From assembly GCF_013030265.1 (NCBI RefSeq), contig NZ_WPZQ01000004.1:62001-126000 (forward strand): a stretch of DNA of 64,000 bases. Direction: 5' to 3'. The notes beneath the pieces are model-generated. The model was not told where the DNA came from, ran no database searches, and saw nothing but the letters and a program-made list of their open reading frames with translations. The stretch comes from Ruegeria arenilitoris (lineage in GTDB: Bacteria > Pseudomonadota > Alphaproteobacteria > Rhodobacterales > Rhodobacteraceae). A program made the translations under genes and the position numbers. Shown here piece after piece: positions 1-7,836 of the stretch (positions are counted from its first letter, which is position 1; the number at the start of each line of letters is the position of its first letter).

Positions 1-267
1 TCTGCGGAAACACTGGCGCTAAAAGTACTTGGCTGGCTTGTCGGCAACGAAGAACTGCTTCCGGTTTTTCTGGGGGCAACAGGTGCGACGACCGATGATT
101 TGCGTGAAAGGGCTGGCGAGCCCGAGTTTTTGTCTTCGGTTTTGGACTTTCTGATGCTTGACGATTCGTGGGTCGTGGACTTTTGTGACGCCAACGCGGT
201 GCCCTATGATCTTCCCGGTCAGGCCCGCATGCAGTTATCCGGCGGTTCAGACGTCCATTGGACCTGA
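1..267 (+). CDS. DUF3572 family protein, 3' end only
   Basis: An open frame runs from the first base of the window to a TGA at 265-267 and gives an 88-residue C-terminal fragment. It begins SAETLALKVLGWL and has an acidic, hydrophobic middle followed by a VPYDLPGQ-like tail. This resembles the short DUF3572 proteins common in Rhodobacterales and rhizobia, which are about 90-100 residues long, so most of the gene is probably present and only the first few codons lie outside. No catalytic motif is visible and the function is unknown. The next gene starts 28 bases downstream on the same strand, so the two are probably co-transcribed. Confidence 0.7.
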   Translation, partial: SAETLALKVLGWLVGNEELLPVFLGATGATTDDLRERAGEPEFLSSVLDFLMLDDSWVVDFCDANAVPYDLPGQARMQLSGGSDVHWT

Positions 268-295
268 ACCCAGTGCATTTGTAGGAGCACCAGGA

Positions 296-988
296 ATGCC
301 AATTGACGCCCTCTTGTTCGATAAGGACGGCACTCTGTTTGATTTCGCTGCGACTTGGGGAGCATTTGGTCGCGCTGTTCTGTTGCGCCTTGCCGACGGT
401 GATGAGACCCGAGCTGCTGAATTGGGGCAGGTCATCGGCTTCGATCTCGCCAATAGCCAGTACTCTGAAGACAGCGTGGTCATTGCAGGTACAGTTGATG
501 AGATTGCTGAGGTGCTGTTGCCGCATCTAGGAGATGTTTCGCGGGATGAACTCGTAGGAATGCTGAACAGGGAATCGGCTCAGGCCCCGCAAATTCCGGC
601 GGTGCCATTGACTGCATTTTTCGAGGAACTTCGAAACAGTGGCAAAAAGGTGGGACTGGCCACAAATGATGGAGAAATGCCCGCGCTTGAGCATTTGGCC
701 TCGGTGGGCATTCGCGATCATTTCGACTTTGTCGCAGGCTATGACAGCGGCCATGGATTCAAACCAGGGCCAGGGCAATTGCTGGCCTTTTCAGAACATG
801 TAGGTATCGATCCATCGAATATCGCGATGGTGGGTGACAGCCTGCATGATCTGGAGGCTGGGCGCGCTGCGGGTATGACGACGATTGGAGTGCTGACCGG
901 TCTTGCGACCGCTGAAGATCTCGCCCCAATGGCGGATGTCGTGCTGCCCGATATCGGGCATATTCCGGGATGGCTTGCAGAAAACTGA
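296..988 (+). CDS. HAD-family hydrolase, phosphoglycolate phosphatase-like
   Basis: A 230-residue haloacid dehalogenase-superfamily phosphatase. Motif I, DKDGTLFD, lies at about residues 8-15 and carries the nucleophile and acid/base aspartates. A helical cap follows, then motif II near LATNDG, motif III lysine near GFKPGP and motif IV in MVGDSLHDLEAGRAAGM. The fold and spacing match Gph-like enzymes, which act on small phosphate monoesters such as 2-phosphoglycolate, but the substrate cannot be read from the sequence. The ATG at 296 was chosen because AGGAG at 283-287 sits 8 bases upstream and because the preceding gene ends at 267. The longer frame from 158 would overlap that gene and has no family similarity. 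Confidence 0.85.
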   Translation: MPIDALLFDKDGTLFDFAATWGAFGRAVLLRLADGDETRAAELGQVIGFDLANSQYSEDSVVIAGTVDEIAEVLLPHLGDVSRDELVGMLNRESAQAPQIPAVPLTAFFEELRNSGKKVGLATNDGEMPALEHLASVGIRDHFDFVAGYDSGHGFKPGPGQLLAFSEHVGIDPSNIAMVGDSLHDLEAGRAAGMTTIGVLTGLATAEDLAPMADVVLPDIGHIPGWLAEN

Positions 989-1022
989 CCATCTAGGGCA
1001 GGTTTCGGCGCTTCATCTATTA

Positions 1023-1070
1023 AAACCGACACAACCTGTCGCAGACAGAGCGGCCATAACCTGTCGCTTC
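1023..1070. promoter_or_regulatory. Candidate regulatory site upstream of the MttB-like gene
   Basis: The gap between the HAD gene and the methyltransferase gene holds two exact copies of AACCTGTCGC, at 1033-1042 and 1058-1067, 25 bases apart. The first overlaps a short inverted repeat, CGACA-5-TGTCG, at 1027-1041. Tandem and inverted TGTC/GACA elements just ahead of a catabolic gene suggest an activator or repressor site. The regulator is not identifiable and no clear -35/-10 pair was recognised. Confidence 0.3.
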
Positions 1071-1108
1071 GGGGCTTGCTTGAAAAATAGCAAATGCCGG
1101 AGGAGCAA

Positions 1109-2668
1109 ATGGCCGACAACACGACACGCAGGCGCCGTGGCGGCGGCCGTGCTGGAGCCGCAGCCCGCAGAGGTGCCGAAGTCATCGAGCAGATGCCCTG
1201 GAACCCGCCAGTGAACATTGATCGGCCGACCGAACCATTGGGTCCCGAAGGCGTTGAAGCGATTCACGAGGGGGCAATGCGCATCCTCGAAGAGATCGGG
1301 ATCGAATTCTATAACGAAGAAGCCAAAGCTATCCTGCGAGAGGCGGGGTGCATCGTGAATGGCGATAACGTTCGCATGGGGCGCGACTTCGTTATGGAAA
1401 TGATTGGCAAGGCCCCGAATAAATTTACGATCACGCCCCGAAACCCGGACCGTACAATCGATATCGGTGGTAAAACCATGGTGTTCGGGAACGTGTCTTC
1501 ACCCCCGAACTATTGGGATATGGAGATTGGAAAGAAAGTTCCGGGCAACCGTGAAATGTGTCGGAACTTGCTGAAACTGACTCAGTATTTCAATTGCATC
1601 CACTTTGCCGGCGGTTATCCGGTTGAACCGGTCGATATTCATGCAAGTGTCCGCCATCTGGACGTTCTCTATGACAAACTGACCCTGACGGATAAGGTAA
1701 TGCACGCCTATTGCCTTGGAAAAGAGCGGGTCGAGGACGTGATGGAGATGGTCCGCATCGCCGGTGGTCTGAGTCATGAGGAATTCGAGGCGACTCCGCG
1801 GATGTATTCCAACATCAATTCGACTTCGCCGTTGAAGCATGACCATCCGATGATCGATGGCTGTTTGCGCCTTGCCCGTCGTGGTCAGGCCGTTGTCGTG
1901 ACGCCGTTTACACTTGCCGGCGCGATGGCGCCTGTAACCATGGCCGGCGCGGTGGCGCAGTCGCTGGCTGAGGGTCTTTGCGCAATTGCTCTATTTCAGT
2001 ATGTCCGGCCTGGAATCCCATGTGCGATCGGTACTTTCACCTCAAATGTAGACATGAAATCCGGTGCACCCGCATTTGGTACACCTGAATATATGCGATC
2101 CACTCAGATGACAGGACAAATGGCGCGGTATTATGGCCTGCCAATGCGTTCTTCAGGTGTCTGCGCAGCCAATGTGCCGGATGGACAGGCTATGTGGGAG
2201 ACGTCTAATTCTCTGTGGGCCGCTGTCCAATCAGGGACCAACATGGTTTACCATGCCGCCGGCTGGCTTGAGGGCGGGCTGATTGCCAGCCCCGAGAAAT
2301 TTATCATGGACTGTGAAATCCTACAGCAAATTCAGCGCTATATGGATCCGCAGATCAACGCCACCGGTCCCGACGAAATTGCGCTCGATGCGATCCGCTC
2401 AGTTGGCAATGATGGCCATTTCTTTGGAATCCAGCACACGCAGGACCGCTATACCACGGCGTTCTATCAACCCTTCCTGAGTGACTGGAAGAATTACGAA
2501 GGTTGGGAAGTGGCTGGTGGCATCTGGACGGCCGAGCGTGCGCACTACATGTTCAAGGAAATCATAGGCAGCTTTGAAGCACCGCCGATGGACGACGCTG
2601 TGCGAGAGGAGCTGGCAGATTTTGTTGCGCGAAGGAAGGCTGAAGGCGGAGCTCCCACAGACTTCTGA
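1109..2668 (+). CDS. MttB-superfamily (trimethylamine methyltransferase-like) protein
   Basis: A 519-residue member of the MttB superfamily (COG5598). After a basic, Arg/Gly-rich N-terminus the full-length barrel-type protein follows, with features such as GGYPVEPVDI, SPLKHD and QMARYYGLPMRSSG. The founding enzyme moves a methyl group from trimethylamine to a corrinoid protein using pyrrolysine. This gene has no in-frame amber codon, so it belongs to the non-pyrrolysine branch, some of whose members demethylate glycine betaine or other quaternary amines. No corrinoid protein or partner methyltransferase is adjacent. The start at 1109 is favoured because GGAGGAG (1099-1105) lies 3 bases before it, whereas an upstream in-frame ATG at 1094 overlaps that site. 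Confidence 0.85.
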   Translation: MADNTTRRRRGGGRAGAAARRGAEVIEQMPWNPPVNIDRPTEPLGPEGVEAIHEGAMRILEEIGIEFYNEEAKAILREAGCIVNGDNVRMGRDFVMEMIGKAPNKFTITPRNPDRTIDIGGKTMVFGNVSSPPNYWDMEIGKKVPGNREMCRNLLKLTQYFNCIHFAGGYPVEPVDIHASVRHLDVLYDKLTLTDKVMHAYCLGKERVEDVMEMVRIAGGLSHEEFEATPRMYSNINSTSPLKHDHPMIDGCLRLARRGQAVVVTPFTLAGAMAPVTMAGAVAQSLAEGLCAIALFQYVRPGIPCAIGTFTSNVDMKSGAPAFGTPEYMRSTQMTGQMARYYGLPMRSSGVCAANVPDGQAMWETSNSLWAAVQSGTNMVYHAAGWLEGGLIASPEKFIMDCEILQQIQRYMDPQINATGPDEIALDAIRSVGNDGHFFGIQHTQDRYTTAFYQPFLSDWKNYEGWEVAGGIWTAERAHYMFKEIIGSFEAPPMDDAVREELADFVARRKAEGGAPTDF

Positions 2669-2803
2669 TCTGTTTGCCAAGCGAAGGAACAATTGGTGTA
2701 TCAAGTTGAGATTACAGGGCATTTACTGCAATCGATAGCTTGTCTTCGGTATTTGTTAAGCTTTGTCGGTTGAAGTGGTGCATGTGTTCGAGTGAGGCGT
2801 TCC

Positions 2804-3391
2804 ATGCACGGGTTGATCAACAGCGCGATACAGTCGTTTGTCTGCGCAACATATGGTCGTGCGTGCTGGCTGCGCGCGACTGAGGCAGCAGGATTGGGCT
2901 TTGCTGAATTCGAGGCGATGCTGGTCTATGAAGAGGGTCTATCGAGCCGCGTTCTTGATGCGCTTTGTGCTGATTTGAAACGCCCAAAATCAGAGTTCCT
3001 TGAGGATTTGGGAACGTACCTGGTCTCACACCCAAATATGGAAGGATTGCGCCGATTATTGAGGTTCGGCGGTGTGACCTATGTCGAGTTTCTACATTCG
3101 CTGGACGATCTCTCGGATCGGGTCAGGCTGGCGGTGTCTGATCTAGATTTGCCTGCGCTTGAATTGTGTGAGCTTTCACCATCCGAATATGAACTGAAAT
3201 GCCATCCGGGGTTGCCCGGTTACTCCAGTGTCATGGTGGGGGTCCTGCGGGCGATGGCGGATGACTATGGTGCATTGGTTATGCTGTCTCATGACGGAGA
3301 TAGGGACGGCGTCGAAGTGATCTCGATGTCTTTGTTTGAAAGTGCATTTTCCGAAGGACGCCGGTTTGATCTGGGGGCACGCAAGCAATGA
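2804..3391 (+). CDS. H-NOX-like (heme NO-binding domain) protein, degenerate
   Basis: A 195-residue protein with the typical H-NOX opening (MHGLINSAIQSFV) and the family pattern through LEDLGTYLVSHP, RRLLRFGGVTYVEFL and VGVLRAMADDYGALV. H-NOX proteins normally bind heme and sense NO or O2, handing the signal to a cyclase or kinase. By hand alignment the proximal heme histidine position is Ser104, and the propionate-binding YxSxR motif reads YELKC (129-133), so both heme signatures appear lost. The ATG at 2804 follows GTGAGG with 6 bases spacing. Its stop overlaps the start of the diguanylate cyclase gene (ATGA), implying translational coupling and a joint signalling role. Confidence 0.85.
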   Translation: MHGLINSAIQSFVCATYGRACWLRATEAAGLGFAEFEAMLVYEEGLSSRVLDALCADLKRPKSEFLEDLGTYLVSHPNMEGLRRLLRFGGVTYVEFLHSLDDLSDRVRLAVSDLDLPALELCELSPSEYELKCHPGLPGYSSVMVGVLRAMADDYGALVMLSHDGDRDGVEVISMSLFESAFSEGRRFDLGARKQ

Positions 3392-4380
3392 TTGAGCAAA
3401 ACGATCTCGCAACCCTCCTGGAAACTCTGTGCCCGATGTTTCTTTTGTTGAATAAGGACGGGGAAATTCAACAGGTTGGGCCAACGTTGCAGAAGTTACG
3501 ACCTGATATGCAGATGACAGGGACGAGGTTTCTTGATCTGTTTGAGCTGCTGCGACCAAGGAATGTATCGACGGTTCCGGCACTCATGTCGATGGCGGGC
3601 ACAAAGGTACACCTGAAATTTCATGATGAGCCACGAACTGCCCTCAAGGGGTTGGTTGCACCATTGCCGACCGGAAACGGTGCGGTCATCAATCTGTCTT
3701 TTGGGATTTCGATTCTGGACGCTGTTCGCGACTACGCCCTGACTAGTGCGGATTTCTCTGGCACAGATCTGGCCATTGAGCTCCTATACCTCGTCGAAGC
3801 AAAATCAGCAGCTATGGAGGCGTCTAGATCGCTGAATTTGCGCCTGCAGGGGGCTATGTTAGCCGCTGAAGAACAGGCAGTTACCGATACGCTGACAGGT
3901 CTTAGAAACAGACGGGCAATGGATCATGTTCTGGAGCATTTGATCGCTTCCAAATTGCCATTCGCGCTGATGCATCTGGATCTGGATTTCTTCAAATTGG
4001 TCAATGACAGGTTTGGTCATGCTGCAGGGGATCAGGTTCTTAAGGTGGCTTCACAAATCATGCTGGATGAAACCCGCCGAGACGATACTATTGCCAGGGT
4101 AGGTGGCGATGAATTTGTATTAATCCTCAAGGGGTTGGTGGATCCTAACATATTGGCGCGGATTGCCGAGCGTCTGATCTCTCGGTTACAGGAACCGATA
4201 TCATTCCAGGGCGCATCCTGCGAAATTTCCGCGAGTATCGGTATAGCATTGTCAACACAGTTTCAGGTGCCGAAAGTGTCGGAGGTACTGCATGCGGCTG
4301 ACCTTGCATTGTACGAAGCCAAACGCAGCGGCCGCTCCTGCAGTTGCTTTTACTCCGTCCCTAGCAACGCTCAGCTGTGA
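3388..4380 (+). CDS. GGDEF diguanylate cyclase with HNOBA-like N-terminus
   Basis: A 330-residue predicted diguanylate cyclase that makes cyclic di-GMP from GTP. The C-terminal catalytic domain starts at DTLTGLRNRR (167-176) and carries an intact GGDEF active site at 239-243. An RRDD inhibitory-site motif at 230-233 fits product feedback control. The N-terminal part (about 5-150) looks like a PAS-type sensory segment followed by a helical linker, comparable to HNOBA domains that accompany H-NOX proteins. No transmembrane segment is evident. The gene overlaps the H-NOX-like gene by four bases, so the expected arrangement is an H-NOX-like partner that modulates cyclase output. Confidence 0.88.
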   Translation: MIEQNDLATLLETLCPMFLLLNKDGEIQQVGPTLQKLRPDMQMTGTRFLDLFELLRPRNVSTVPALMSMAGTKVHLKFHDEPRTALKGLVAPLPTGNGAVINLSFGISILDAVRDYALTSADFSGTDLAIELLYLVEAKSAAMEASRSLNLRLQGAMLAAEEQAVTDTLTGLRNRRAMDHVLEHLIASKLPFALMHLDLDFFKLVNDRFGHAAGDQVLKVASQIMLDETRRDDTIARVGGDEFVLILKGLVDPNILARIAERLISRLQEPISFQGASCEISASIGIALSTQFQVPKVSEVLHAADLALYEAKRSGRSCSCFYSVPSNAQL

Positions 4381-4461
4381 TACTCAGCCCTGCGGTCAAT
4401 GCGAAGAACAGAGCAATACTGGCTCAGGTGCAATCTGGCGGCGCCTGTTTGGTATTTCTTG

Positions 4462-5157
4462 TCAGGTTGCAAAGGCCTTATCCAGAATTCCCGCAATATG
4501 CTGCTTGATTGGGGGTAATTCACCTATCACCGGCAGCGTCTGCCCGCGGAAACCCGCTTTACTCAGTTCCTGCGGGACATCCTCTAGAACATGCCCACCT
4601 CTACAGGCGAAGAAAGGAAGGCAAAGTGCCTGATCCCCGGTATTTGCGGCGGCTTCGGCAATCGATGGGAGTTCCTCAACAAAGCCCAGACGCATGCTCT
4701 GAAATGGCATTCGTTTGGTCAGTTGATCCACAAATTCACCGGCCACAGCTGACGGGTTTCGGCTGCGACCAGAGCCATGGGCCGCAATCACCAGATCAGT
4801 AGACTCTGTCTGCCAGCCAAGTTCTGAAACTGCGTTCCATACGCTGCTCGCAACGAGATCAGGCAGATCCGGGTCGATACCCAGCGGATCAAGTATCCTG
4901 ATAATCCGATTCCCAACACGCTTAGGCAATGCACTGGTCACGAACCATCCCTTGGCCATGAAAAGCGGGTATATCACGCTGTTTTCGGGCAAGCTGTCGA
5001 GAGCGGCCTCCAGCGCGTCCGGCGCAGCGAGTGTGGCCGAATGAACGGAAACCCGCTTCGCCAGTGTTGAGATATCGGAAGCAAACTCAGCCAGCGCAGC
5101 CTCGGCTGGCTCCGGATCAGATGGCTGACCATGGGCAACAATAACAGCGTGCGACAT
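4462..5157 (-). CDS. CbiX/SirB-type chelatase family protein
   Basis: A 231-residue protein made of two related halves, each opening with an AHG motif: VIVAHGQPSD near the N-terminus and LVIAAHGSGRSRNP in the middle. This is the layout of class II chelatases such as CbiX/SirB, which insert cobalt or iron into sirohydrochlorin using histidines. The second half also has CLPFFACRGGHVLEDVP, where further metal-contact residues would lie. It could serve siroheme or cobalamin synthesis, but no neighbouring gene belongs to those pathways. It is convergent with the diguanylate cyclase gene and followed upstream by an AEC permease gene on the same strand, 67 bases away. Confidence 0.75.
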   Translation of the reverse strand: MSHAVIVAHGQPSDPEPAEAALAEFASDISTLAKRVSVHSATLAAPDALEAALDSLPENSVIYPLFMAKGWFVTSALPKRVGNRIIRILDPLGIDPDLPDLVASSVWNAVSELGWQTESTDLVIAAHGSGRSRNPSAVAGEFVDQLTKRMPFQSMRLGFVEELPSIAEAAANTGDQALCLPFFACRGGHVLEDVPQELSKAGFRGQTLPVIGELPPIKQHIAGILDKAFAT

Positions 5158-5224
5158 CCGCTAAGCTCCTGACAATTTAGCGTTAAGTGTACCGCTTTGG
5201 CTCATAGTCAACAGAGATTTTTCC

Positions 5225-6157
5225 CTAACCGAGCAAAGTTAGCCACATCCATACTGAGAGGATTGAAACCCCTGTACCGATAAGCACAGATGATGCCGCG
5301 ACGCGTTTAGCGCGGCCGTATATACTTGCGAATATATAGCCATTGAATCCTGGCGCCATCGCAGCCGTAAGAACGCCAGAGCGAAACAGATCCTGCGGCA
5401 AAGCAGTCAGAGAGCCAAACATCCATACCAGAGCCGGGTGCAGGATCAGCGAGATGCAGCAGACAAAACTGATTGCTACAAGATCTCCCTCAGGCTTGTA
5501 TTTGACCAATACTCCGCCCAATGCGAACAACGCGCCGGGTAATGCGGCCCGCGTGATCAGATCCAAAGCCTCATCCACAACGGCCGGGATGATCATTCCG
5601 GAAAGGTTGACCAGAAACCCCAGTGCGATGCCCAGAATGAGGGCGTTTTTGAACATCGCTGAAAACACGGATTTGACCATGCGTGCACTTCCATGACCGC
5701 GATTTCGAATGACCTCCATAACCGTGATCCCGACGCCGTAGCAAAACGGAGAGTGGAAGGCGATGATGGCGTAGTTTCCGGTCAGGCTATCTGGGCCGTA
5801 AGCTCGTTCTGTGATGGGCAACCCCAGCAGAACAGAGTTAGAGAAGAGGCAGCAAAAACCAATGGCAACGCAATCCTCCCAGTCGCGTTTAAAGATCAAA
5901 CGCGCACCGAACATACCAGCCGTGAAACAGAGGGCCGCTGCTGTGTAGAAACTGACCAAAAGTCGCGGATCGAAGCTGGCGCTTAGATCGAGGTGAGCGA
6001 TTGCGAGGAACAACAGGCATGGGATCGCAAAGCCCTGAGTAAACTTCATCAGCCCGTCGATATGGATTTCCTTGAAATATCCCAAACGGGTGGAAGCATA
6101 TCCTGCACCGATCACAAGGAAGACCGGCAGAATGACGTTGATCAGGCTTTGGAGCAT
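5225..6157 (-). CDS. AEC (auxin efflux carrier) family permease
   Basis: A 310-residue integral membrane protein with about ten hydrophobic segments arranged as two halves, beginning MLQSLINVILPVFLVIGAGY, which is the usual AEC opening. Conserved features include a glycine/proline-rich GFAIPCLLFLAIA stretch early on and APGFNGYIFAS near the C-terminus. Family members export or import organic acids, amino acids or similar small metabolites with an ion gradient; the substrate is not predictable here. It lies 69 bases after the metallo-hydrolase gene on the same strand and may be the last gene of that long run or have its own promoter. Confidence 0.85.
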   Translation of the reverse strand: MLQSLINVILPVFLVIGAGYASTRLGYFKEIHIDGLMKFTQGFAIPCLLFLAIAHLDLSASFDPRLLVSFYTAAALCFTAGMFGARLIFKRDWEDCVAIGFCCLFSNSVLLGLPITERAYGPDSLTGNYAIIAFHSPFCYGVGITVMEVIRNRGHGSARMVKSVFSAMFKNALILGIALGFLVNLSGMIIPAVVDEALDLITRAALPGALFALGGVLVKYKPEGDLVAISFVCCISLILHPALVWMFGSLTALPQDLFRSGVLTAAMAPGFNGYIFASIYGRAKRVAASSVLIGTGVSILSVWMWLTLLG

Positions 6158-6226
6158 CTTATCGTCCCTGCCAGTCTGACTTGTCCGCCGCAGACGGTGA
6201 TATGATGGGAGCGCGCAGCGGTCCGC

Positions 6227-7024
6227 CTATAGTGGCTGATGGATCACCATCCCGTCGTAGGCAGGGGTGATGTGATCAGGGGTTTCAGAATCGACCGTGG
6301 CATAGTCGAGATCGATGTGCATGTTAGTCAGAACGGCCTGTTTGGGATTCAGGCGTTCGATCCATTCCAGTGTTTTATCCAGATGTGCATGTGTGGGATG
6401 CGGCGTACGGCGCAGCGCGTCGATGACAAGGTAGTCGAGCCCTTCTAATTCCGACCAGGCGTCATCGTAAATCTCAGCAACATCAGGAAGATACACCAGA
6501 TCGTTCATCCTGAAACCCAGTGAGTCGATTGATCCGTGATTGACCTTGAATGGACGAAATGGAATTGGACCACCGGGGCCATCAATTTCAAACGGCCCGT
6601 CGATGGACTTGAGATCCAGGATCGGCGGGTACGGAGAGCCCTCTGGCTGTATGAAGGCATAGCCGAAACGCCCGAGCAATGCGTTTTGGGTGTCGCCATC
6701 AGCCCAGACCGGAACCCGGGTCCGCATGTTGAAGACAATCATGCGCAGATCATCGATGCCATGGACATGATCGGCATGCGAATGGGTGTAAACGACGCCA
6801 TCCAGCCGCCCGGTACCGGTGTCCAGCAGCTGGCTGCGCATATCCGGAGTGGTATCGATCAGGACCGAGGTCGTACCGCCCGGCCCATCCCGCTCCACCA
6901 GCATCGAGCAGCGACGGCGAATGTTCCTTGGATTGTCCGGATCACAATCGCCCCAATGTCCACCCAAACGGGGGACACCACCGGACGAGCCGCAACCCAG
7001 AATGGTGAAGCGCAAACCGCTCAT
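6227..7024 (-). CDS. MBL-fold metallo-hydrolase, PhnP-like
   Basis: A 265-residue metallo-beta-lactamase-fold hydrolase. The N-terminus GCGSSGGVPRLGG and the metal motif THSHADHVHG (HxHxDH) match the PhnP/RNase Z-like group of small phosphodiesterases. Later conserved pieces are FKVNHGSIDSLGFR and LTNMHIDLD, which supply further metal ligands. PhnP cleaves cyclic ribose phosphates in phosphonate degradation, but this gene sits in a housekeeping run after tatD rather than beside phn genes, so the substrate is uncertain. The start overlaps the tatD stop by four bases (ATGA), indicating translational coupling. Confidence 0.85.
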   Translation of the reverse strand: MSGLRFTILGCGSSGGVPRLGGHWGDCDPDNPRNIRRRCSMLVERDGPGGTTSVLIDTTPDMRSQLLDTGTGRLDGVVYTHSHADHVHGIDDLRMIVFNMRTRVPVWADGDTQNALLGRFGYAFIQPEGSPYPPILDLKSIDGPFEIDGPGGPIPFRPFKVNHGSIDSLGFRMNDLVYLPDVAEIYDDAWSELEGLDYLVIDALRRTPHPTHAHLDKTLEWIERLNPKQAVLTNMHIDLDYATVDSETPDHITPAYDGMVIHQPL

Positions 7025-7836
7025 GCAGCGACCTTGTAAGATGCGGCCTTTGCAAAGAGCCGGTCAAAATTGGCCTGCGTTTGTGCAGCGAATTCGGGGT
7101 AGTCTATCCCGAACACCTCGGCGCCTTTGCGCGCAGTATGAGCGGTGTAAGCAGGTTCATTACGCTTGCCGCGATATGGAGGGGGCGCAAGATAGGGCGC
7201 ATCCGTTTCAACCAAAACCCGGTCAACAGGAGCCATCGCAAATATGTCGCGTAGTTCCTGGCTTTTGGGGAAGGCAGCTATGCCCGACATCGACAGATAA
7301 AAACCCAGGTTCAACGCGGCTTTTGCAAGCTCGGCCGCGGAAGAAAAGCAATGCATGACGCATGTGTAGGGTGCGTTGCGATGCTCTTCTGCCAGGATAC
7401 GCGCCATGTCATCGTCTGCAGCGCGGGCGTGAATGATCAGCGGTAACCCTGTGCGTTGGGCTGCCTCAATGTGGATGCGCAGCGATGTTTTTTGTACCTC
7501 GGCACTGTCGGCGGTGTAGTGGTAATCCAGTCCGGTTTCCCCAATACCCACGAATTTGGGATGTTTCGCCAGGTTAACCAGCTCTTCCACTGATGCCATT
7601 GGCTCTTCAGCCGCACTCATCGGATGCGTACCCGCCGCATAAAAAACTGGCGCGTGGTTTTCGGCAATGGCCCGAACAGTTGGCTCATTCCGCAGCCGGG
7701 TGCAGATTGTGACCATCCGAGTAACTCCGGCCTCGGCTGCACGGGTAATAATCTCGTCCAATTGGCCGTCAAAATCCGGGAAATCCAGATGGCAATGGCT
7801 ATCGGTGATCTCAGGGGGAATTGTGGTATCGCTCAT
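7021..7836 (-). CDS. tatD: TatD-family metal-dependent DNase
   Basis: A 271-residue TatD-family protein with a TIM-barrel metallo-hydrolase pattern. The SHCHLDFPDF motif near the N-terminus gives the first metal ligands, VGIGETGLDYHY the central glutamate, HARAADDD and MHCFSS the histidines, and VETDAPYLAPPPYRGKRNEP the C-terminal signature. Relatives are 3'-5' exonucleases or deoxyribonucleases in DNA repair, although the cellular role of many paralogues (YcfH type) is unclear. The gene order holB-tatD-metallo-hydrolase with overlapping starts and stops is common in alphaproteobacteria. Confidence 0.92.
   Translation of the reverse strand: MSDTTIPPEITDSHCHLDFPDFDGQLDEIITRAAEAGVTRMVTICTRLRNEPTVRAIAENHAPVFYAAGTHPMSAAEEPMASVEELVNLAKHPKFVGIGETGLDYHYTADSAEVQKTSLRIHIEAAQRTGLPLIIHARAADDDMARILAEEHRNAPYTCVMHCFSSAAELAKAALNLGFYLSMSGIAAFPKSQELRDIFAMAPVDRVLVETDAPYLAPPPYRGKRNEPAYTAHTARKGAEVFGIDYPEFAAQTQANFDRLFAKAASYKVAA

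Noticed and set aside
1109..2668. A pyrrolysine (amber) codon within the MttB-like gene
   Set aside because: The frame has no in-frame TAG before the stop, so it belongs to the non-pyrrolysine branch.
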